Assembly (NCBI RefSeq): GCF_039536325.1
Contig: NZ_BAAAYO010000006.1
Coordinates: forward strand, 310,001 to 374,000
Source: Paenibacillus_AB hodogayensis
Lineage (GTDB): Bacteria > Bacillota > Bacilli > Paenibacillales > NBRC-103111
DNA: 64,000 nucleotides
Direction of reading: 5' to 3'
How positions within the stretch are numbered: position 1 is the stretch's first letter; the number at the start of each line of letters is the position of its first letter. Below the pieces are notes generated by a model. The model was not told where the DNA came from and searched no databases. It saw nothing but the letters and a program-made list of their open reading frames with translations. Both the position numbers and the translations under genes were made by a program. Positions 59,505-64,000 of the stretch are shown in pieces.

Positions 59505-59615
59505 CAAGGGATTCCCATCCTTTCTTGTCTAAAGGTCGCGTTAAACAAGCGATTGCAAACTTGCCTCATTTAATAGATAGTAGAGGTACAGCCTTATTGA
59601 ACCCGGAGGAACACT

Positions 59616-60512
59616 ATGAAAAATCTCGATCGATTTCCCGAATATCAGGAGACTATCTACAAACTTCAACATATTCAAGCTAACGGACAACCGAGGTTTT
59701 GTATCTCCATCTCTCCCATATATCAGAATGAATTGCATCATCACGATTATGCGGAATTATCTTATTACTTCGAAGGTACCGGAACAGAAACGATCAATAC
59801 GATCCATGGGACCTTCCGGCCGGGTACTGCGTCATTCAAGCTCCCGCATCATTTGCACCAGATGCACAGCGATTCAGGCGAAACCTACACGGCTTGGAAA
59901 TACAGCGTTCTGTTCGATATGGAGCTGCTGTTCGGAACGAATGACGACGTCGGCCTTTCCGTGCTGCTGTATGGAATTGGCACAACCTTGTCTTCGTTTG
60001 TCCATTTTGACGAAGCGATGCACGAACGCATGAAGGCCATTCTCGACTCGTTGATGGAGGAGTTTCTGCAACCCGATACCACCTATCGCCGCCATATGAT
60101 CCGAGCCAAGCTAACGGAAGCGCTGCTTTTGTTCGTTCGCTTTGGCAACGACCCTTTCTCGGCCTCCGGGCCCAGTGTGCCGGAAGAGAGGAGCACTCTG
60201 TTTTGGTCGATCATGCAATATGTGCATGTTCACTTCTCGGACGACATCCATTTGGACAAAATTTCCTCTCTATTCCACTGCAGTGCGCCTTATATAAGTC
60301 GACTGTTTAAAAAGAATATTGGAAAAGGGTTTCTGGAATATGTACATGAGCTTCGCATTGAAAGCGCATCCACCTTATTGCTTCATACCAACATGACCGT
60401 TATCGAAGTTGCTCATGAGGTGGGCTTCGATTCTTCTCGTACGTTCTCCCGCGTGTTCCGCGATCTGAAAGGACTGACGGCGAGCGAATACCGCCACGCG
60501 AGGAGAACATAG
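59616..60512 (+). CDS. AraC family transcriptional regulator
   Basis: 298 residues. An N-terminal cupin-like sensor (SPIYQNELHHHDYAELSYYFEG, FRPGTASFKLPHHLHQMHS) is followed by two AraC HTHs at about 200-296 (HLDKISSLFHCSAPYISRLFKKNIGKGFLEYV; TVIEVAHEVGFDSSRTFSRVFRDLKGLTASEYR). Divergent to the giant lyase gene with a 110-base gap and convergent with the solute-binding protein, so it likely activates the lyase in response to a sugar. GGAGG lies six bases before ATG 59616. Confidence 0.92.
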   Translation: MKNLDRFPEYQETIYKLQHIQANGQPRFCISISPIYQNELHHHDYAELSYYFEGTGTETINTIHGTFRPGTASFKLPHHLHQMHSDSGETYTAWKYSVLFDMELLFGTNDDVGLSVLLYGIGTTLSSFVHFDEAMHERMKAILDSLMEEFLQPDTTYRRHMIRAKLTEALLLFVRFGNDPFSASGPSVPEERSTLFWSIMQYVHVHFSDDIHLDKISSLFHCSAPYISRLFKKNIGKGFLEYVHELRIESASTLLLHTNMTVIEVAHEVGFDSSRTFSRVFRDLKGLTASEYRHARRT

Positions 60513-60514
60513 AG

Positions 60515-61831
60515 TTATTTTTTCGTTTGCTGGGCCGCTTGTATGATCTTGTCCGTTTCTTCGGCCGCTTCGCGCAACGCGGTATTGATATCGATACCAT
60601 CTCTCGCCATCCTGACAATCGCCGCATTTAATTGGCCGGAGGCTACAATCTGGTATTCGGTTATATTGGACAACTTCGCATACGTTTTGGGGAATAAGAC
60701 CGACGTATCTTTGCCTTTGTATTTGGGGAGGTCTTCCCCGTATTTCTCATGCAATTTCGTATCCTTCAACGCCGTAGCCAAACCTCTGCTATTCAACGAT
60801 TTCTGGAACGGTTCCGATGCGATGTAAGCCATCACTTCGAATGCGGTGTCGCGTTGTTTGCTGGTCGAGCTCATAAACCAGTAGTTGGGAAATACTTGCG
60901 GTCCCACATTCGGCAATCCGGCAATTTCCGGAATTCTCACCACACCCCAATTGGTAACCGCATCTCCCGGCGTAAACCCGCAGCAGCCCGTATAATTCGC
61001 CGCCATGGCCACGGTTCCTTTGGTGTTGAATGCCGTAGTCGTTGCCTCTTTGGTGTCATAGTTTTGGATGGTCATGAATCTTGCCAGATTTTGCACCACC
61101 TTTTTCCACGCATCCGAAGTGAAATTCGCTTTGAGCGTAGTGGGGTTTATTAAGTCCAACGAATTTTGATTGACTTGCAAATAAGTGTTATTGTCGTTGG
61201 CGAATCCGTAGTATTGCACCGCTCCGTCCTTGCGCGTTAAAGTAACGGCAAGGTCGTACAATTCATCCCAAGTCATGTTCTCTTTCGGATAAGCGACTCC
61301 AAAACGGTCAAAGATGTCTTTGTTGTAGTATAGGCCCGATGTGCCTACATAAGCGGGCAGTCCGTAGATGCCTCCACGGGCCAACTGTCTTTGCAGGTCA
61401 ACGACGGTGGGCTCTATCGTATCCAGGTTAAACTTATGCGACCGGATCAGGTCGGTAATATCGCTCTGCAGCCCCGTTTCCAGTATGGCGGTATGGAAAT
61501 TGGTGTAGGCTCCGAACACGATATCCAAAGGAGCCTTGGATGCTACGTAGTCTTGAATGGTACGGTCTGCCGACGCAAAGGACACTTTAAATTGGATATG
61601 GGGAAATTTCTCGCGAAGGTAAACCCCGTACGTTTTATCGAACCATTCCATGTTCTGGGGAATGGAGCTGAACAAGTACAGCTCGACGGGCTCCTTCGGC
61701 TTTGGCTGGCTTCCTTCACTCCCGCTCCCGCTCCCGCTCCCGTTCCCGTCACCTGGTTTCCCTCCGCATCCTGCAAGTAACGATATCCCGACAAGGCTCC
61801 CGATACAAACGCGTAAAAGCTTACTTCTCAT
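60515..61831 (-). CDS. Orphan sugar ABC solute-binding lipoprotein
   Basis: 438 residues. Signal MRSKLLRVCIGSLVGISLLA with lipobox LAGCG (Cys22), then a GDGNGSGSGSGSEG linker encoded by a 6-bp tandem repeat, then a family-1 extracellular solute-binding protein (PVELYLFSSIPQNMEW…; IVFGAYTNFHTAILE). No permease genes lie next to it, so it must share permeases encoded elsewhere or sense only. ATG 61831 follows GGAGG by six bases. Its stop is two bases from that of the convergent AraC gene. Confidence 0.9.
   Translation of the reverse strand: MRSKLLRVCIGSLVGISLLAGCGGKPGDGNGSGSGSGSEGSQPKPKEPVELYLFSSIPQNMEWFDKTYGVYLREKFPHIQFKVSFASADRTIQDYVASKAPLDIVFGAYTNFHTAILETGLQSDITDLIRSHKFNLDTIEPTVVDLQRQLARGGIYGLPAYVGTSGLYYNKDIFDRFGVAYPKENMTWDELYDLAVTLTRKDGAVQYYGFANDNNTYLQVNQNSLDLINPTTLKANFTSDAWKKVVQNLARFMTIQNYDTKEATTTAFNTKGTVAMAANYTGCCGFTPGDAVTNWGVVRIPEIAGLPNVGPQVFPNYWFMSSTSKQRDTAFEVMAYIASEPFQKSLNSRGLATALKDTKLHEKYGEDLPKYKGKDTSVLFPKTYAKLSNITEYQIVASGQLNAAIVRMARDGIDINTALREAAEETDKIIQAAQQTKK
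61719..61748. repeat. 6-bp tandem repeat (CTCCCG)x5
   Basis: Four perfect and one one-base-variant copy encode the Gly-Ser linker of the lipoprotein. Copy change would alter linker length by two residues without frameshift. Confidence 0.8.
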
Positions 61832-62080
61832 GCTGTTCCTCCCGCAATAAGTCATAGTTTCGTCTGTTCTCTCTCTCGTTCTCTGCACTCCCGCTGCTTT
61901 GCACCCCACATGCCACATTTTCTTAAGCAAAATCAAAGTACCATATGTAAAAATAGTCGGCGTACCGTAATAACGGTTTGAAAGAGCCAGTTTTTAACTT
62001 GCAGGGAAATCATCAAAGGAATTCATTTCCACATTGTCGAAATCAAAGAACGCAGAAGCTTAAAGTAAGGGGGATGACTA
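61832..62080. other. Intergenic region
   Basis: A/T-rich. Contains a small dyad ACCGT-AAT-AACGGT (61964-61977) and the AAGGGGG ribosome site of the next gene. No clear promoter pair was found. Confidence 0.4.
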
Positions 62081-62317
62081 TTGAAATACATCGAATTCGG
62101 CTTGGGGAACACTTGGCTGATTAGGACGGAGACGGAGCTGGATGATGGCACCGAATATGAAGAAAAAGGTGTAGTTCGGCCTATAAGATTACAATCTATA
62201 TACTTGAGAGTATGGATTGGAAAGACTGTACTCATAGTAGACTTAAGACAAGGTTTTAAGAGAAGCAAGAAGTCTCGATTTGCGATGAAGTTTATTATCG
62301 GAATAACGAGTCGTTAG
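62081..62317 (+). CDS. DUF3977 family protein
   Basis: 78 residues matching DUF3977 (MKYIEFGLGNTWLIRTETEL, EEKGVVRPIRLQSIYLRVWIGK, KFIIGITS). Function is unknown; homologues occur mainly in low-GC Bacillus. TTG 62081 has AAGGGGG seven bases upstream. The gene is clearly AT-richer than its neighbours, with A/T-ending codons, suggesting recent transfer. Confidence 0.88.
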   Translation: MKYIEFGLGNTWLIRTETELDDGTEYEEKGVVRPIRLQSIYLRVWIGKTVLIVDLRQGFKRSKKSRFAMKFIIGITSR

Positions 62318-62367
62318 CGGAAAACGAATACAGGCGCCCTCTTTACAAAATGCGGAAATCCATTTAT

Positions 62368-62387
62368 ATTTGTATGAGCAAACAAAT
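62368..62387. promoter_or_regulatory. MarR-type operator upstream of the MarR gene
   Basis: ATTTGT-N8-ACAAAT dyad with the core TGAGCAAACAA. The same core recurs at 62873-62890 before the downstream genes. Confidence 0.6.
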
Positions 62388-62418
62388 GTTTTGTTATCCC
62401 GGAAATGAGGTTTTACCT

Positions 62419-62844
62419 ATGTTGGACATTTATTTCAAAGAATGCTTGTACTTTACCGCGAATCGTCTCGGTCGGGTCATTACAAAGATGGCGGAGGACG
62501 CCTTTGCAGCCAGCGGCTTGTCGCCGACGGCGGCTTTTCTGCTCATGGCGGTTTATGAGAAGGACGGCATTTCGCAAAAGGAACTAGGCGGCATACTCCA
62601 TCTCCAGCCTTCGACCGTAACGCGACTTATTGAGAAGCTTGCAGCCAAAGGCTTGCTGTACAACCGCGTGGATGGGCGCTTGTCCTTGATCTACGTCACC
62701 GACAAGGGCAAGGCGCTGGAGGATACGATCCACCAATGCTGGAACCGGCTGCGCGACCGGTACACGGCGATCTTGGGGGCCGCCGGCGAGGAGCTTTCGC
62801 TCGATCTCTACAATGTCAGCGACCAGTTGGAAAAAAACGAATGA
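62419..62844 (+). CDS. MarR family transcriptional regulator
   Basis: 141 residues, winged HTH: ASGLSPTAAFLLMAVYEKDGISQKELGGILHLQPSTVTRLIEKLAAKGLLYNRVDGRLSLIYVTDKG, about 30-95. ATG 62419 is chosen; GAGG lies eight bases upstream and the earlier in-frame stretch spans the operator. Two copies of a similar operator suggest that it controls itself and the DUF1772 gene. Confidence 0.9.
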   Translation: MLDIYFKECLYFTANRLGRVITKMAEDAFAASGLSPTAAFLLMAVYEKDGISQKELGGILHLQPSTVTRLIEKLAAKGLLYNRVDGRLSLIYVTDKGKALEDTIHQCWNRLRDRYTAILGAAGEELSLDLYNVSDQLEKNE

Positions 62845-62872
62845 AGCGCAGAACGGTTTTTTTTACATAAAC

Positions 62873-62890
62873 ATTTGCTTGAGCAAACAA
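62873..62890. promoter_or_regulatory. Second MarR-type operator
   Basis: TTTGCT-TGA-GCAAA dyad sharing TGAGCAAACAA with 62368-62387; 26 bases before the small ORF at 62916. Confidence 0.6.
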
Positions 62891-62915
62891 CTAAAAAGAC
62901 AATGGAGGCAATCAA

Positions 62916-63050
62916 ATGATTATACTCTTTGAACCCCATGTTCCCCATCGAAACGGGCTACTGAAGCTGCCGGGGTCAAGCCCGAAGATCGATCAAAGCC
63001 GCCAAAGCGGCCAGCGGACGGGAGGCCGACGCTTATGGGCAAATGGATGA
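62916..63050 (+). CDS. Small ORF, possible remnant of an NAD-epimerase gene
   Basis: 44 codons with an excellent ribosome site (GGAGG, 7 bases) and starting MIILFEPHV. It overlaps the DUF1772 start by 16 bases. The first five residues match the start of NmrA-like NAD(P)H-binding proteins (MIILFGATG…), a gene often found between MarR and DUF1772 genes, but the rest does not. I infer a deletion remnant kept as a coupled leader; it might instead be a genuine short peptide. Confidence 0.4.
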   Translation: MIILFEPHVPHRNGLLKLPGSSPKIDQSRQSGQRTGGRRLWANG

Positions 63051-63517
63051 TCGGCATGACCTTCTTCTCTGCGCTCGGCTCCGGTCTGATCGCCGGCATT
63101 TTTTTCGCCTTCTCGGCTTTCGTAATGGCATCTTTGGCCCGCCTACCGGCCGAGCAAGGCATAGCGGCCATGCAATCGATCAACGAAACCATTCTCAAAA
63201 CATTGTTCAGCCCGGTATTTATGGGGACAGCTCTCCTCTCGGTGCTAGCGGCGGTTGTCTCGCTTTTGAAGTTCGGCGCGGCCGGAGCGCCCTACGTGCT
63301 TGCCGGAAGTCTTCTTTATTTGGCCGGCACTTTCCTCGTGACGATCGTCTTCAACGTGCCGCTGAACGACGCGCTGGCCGCCGTCGATCCCGGCAGCGCT
63401 GAGGGAGCGCAAGTATGGGAGCATTATTTATCCCGTTGGGTAGCCTGGAATCACGTGCGGACGTTGGCTGCTTTGGCCTCCCTCGCCTGCTTCATCCTCG
63501 CGCTGCGCAAAGGGTGA
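63035..63517 (+). CDS. DUF1772 (anthrone oxygenase-like) membrane protein
   Basis: 160 residues with four membrane helices (about 5-30, 58-78, 85-108, 137-156). Family features are GSGLIAGIFFAFSAFVMASLARLP, NVPLNDALAAVDP and WEHYLSRWVAWNHVRTLAALASL. Some relatives act as anthrone oxygenases; function in Firmicutes is unproven. GGGAGG lies nine bases before ATG 63035. Probably under control of the MarR protein. Confidence 0.88.
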   Translation: MGKWMIGMTFFSALGSGLIAGIFFAFSAFVMASLARLPAEQGIAAMQSINETILKTLFSPVFMGTALLSVLAAVVSLLKFGAAGAPYVLAGSLLYLAGTFLVTIVFNVPLNDALAAVDPGSAEGAQVWEHYLSRWVAWNHVRTLAALASLACFILALRKG

Positions 63518-63526
63518 ACGGTTTCG

Positions 63527-63949
63527 TTATTTACTGCGGGCTTGGGGGACTCGGCGCATAAACCGTTCCGGGTCCCGCTCAAACCCGTATTGCTCATACA
63601 AGCCATGCGCATCCCGCGTTCCGAGAATCCCAGTCATCCATTCGTATCGCTCCGATCCGGTGATCGTCTCGATCAGCTTTTTGCCGATGCCCTGTCCTTG
63701 GTAATCCTCAAGCACAAACACGTCGCACAAGTAAAAAACGGTGGCACCATCGGTGACGATCCTTGCGAACCCGATCTGCCTGCCGTCATGGAACACGCCA
63801 TAACATTCGGAGTTGTCGATGGACCGGGAAATCCGCTCCGGCGTTCTCCGGCTCCCCCAATAGCTTCGCGCCAAGTAGTCCAGGACGACTTGTTTGTCGA
63901 TTTTGCTTTTGTCATCTGTAATGAGATAGTCCTTGTACCGAATTTCCAT
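63527..63949 (-). CDS. GNAT family N-acetyltransferase
   Basis: 140 residues. The acetyl-CoA-binding motif A is VFVLEDYQGQGIGKKLIETI (about 77-96), with YLCDVFVLEDY as the preceding strand and DAHGLYEQYGFERDP as motif B. This is the YjgM/ArgA-related small GNAT type; substrate unknown. ATG 63949 follows AGGAGG. It converges with DUF1772, nine bases apart. Confidence 0.9.
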   Translation of the reverse strand: MEIRYKDYLITDDKSKIDKQVVLDYLARSYWGSRRTPERISRSIDNSECYGVFHDGRQIGFARIVTDGATVFYLCDVFVLEDYQGQGIGKKLIETITGSERYEWMTGILGTRDAHGLYEQYGFERDPERFMRRVPQARSK

Positions 63950-64000
63950 GAGCGTTCCTCCTTGAAGGCCAAGAGCGGCCCCATTCTTACAAGCGAAAGG

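Overview
The window looks like chromosomal DNA of a Gram-positive, spore-forming, saprophytic member of the Paenibacillaceae (Paenibacillus/Cohnella-like). Reasons: strong AGGAGG-type ribosome sites with frequent TTG/GTG starts; LplB/LplC-type sugar ABC permeases with lipoprotein solute-binding proteins (one of the DUF3502 type); a YjcZ sporulation peptide gene; a QoxABCD quinol oxidase operon; DUF2164, DUF2935 and DUF3977 proteins; and many small one-component regulators. Coding sequence is GC-rich with GC-rich third positions. One small gene near 62.1-62.3 kb is clearly AT-richer. No tRNA, rRNA, CRISPR array or transposase was recognised.

Layout. 0-2.3 kb: end of a nonulosonic (legionaminic/sialic-like) acid operon on the minus strand (LegB dehydratase, LegC aminotransferase, start of a NeuC/LegG epimerase). 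2.4-5.1 kb: DJ-1/PfpI protein, a remnant of a decayed gene, a small membrane protein, and a DedA/methyltransferase pair. 5.2-9.2 kb: a TOMM (thiazole/oxazole-modified peptide) maturation locus, with a leader-binding/YcaO fusion and a ThiF-like maturation protein flanking a divergent YjcZ peptide gene. 9.3-17.8 kb: a sugar catabolic operon (two ABC permeases, TIM-barrel isomerase, Gfo/Idh/MocA dehydrogenase, MFS carrier, DUF3502 binding protein) facing a ROK regulator. 17.9-27.6 kb: mixed small genes and regulator/target pairs (ABM, DUF2164, DUF2935, MFS+ArsR, GyrI-like, an internally deleted cyclase pseudogene facing its LysR regulator, HAD phosphatase, DUF1349, TetR+membrane protein, XRE). 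27.8-30.9 kb: a stand-alone trpBA pair led by a SorC-type regulator. 30.9-38.5 kb: a second sugar ABC operon ending in an HlyD-like adaptor, preceded by a lipoprotein and a two-component system. 38.9-47.8 kb: MocR regulators, the qoxABCD operon, and PaiB and PNPOx flavoproteins; one MocR lacks its PLP lysine. 47.9-53.4 kb: SufR-like and TetR regulators, a secreted beta-propeller protein, an unknown protein and a Nudix hydrolase. 53.6-61.8 kb: a very large secreted heparinase II/III-like lyase with four N-terminal binding modules (three nearly identical), an AraC regulator and an orphan solute-binding protein. 62.0-64.0 kb: DUF3977, MarR regulator with repeated operators, a coupled small ORF, DUF1772 and a GNAT acetyltransferase.

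How the parts fit: much of the window is about sensing and importing carbohydrates (two ABC operons, an orphan binding protein, ROK/SorC/AraC/two-component control, a CcpA-like site) and degrading extracellular polysaccharide. The most unusual parts are the TOMM locus with its embedded YjcZ peptide and truncated ThiF-like partner, the MocR regulator without PLP lysine, the SorC-controlled trpBA pair, and the repeat-rich lyase.
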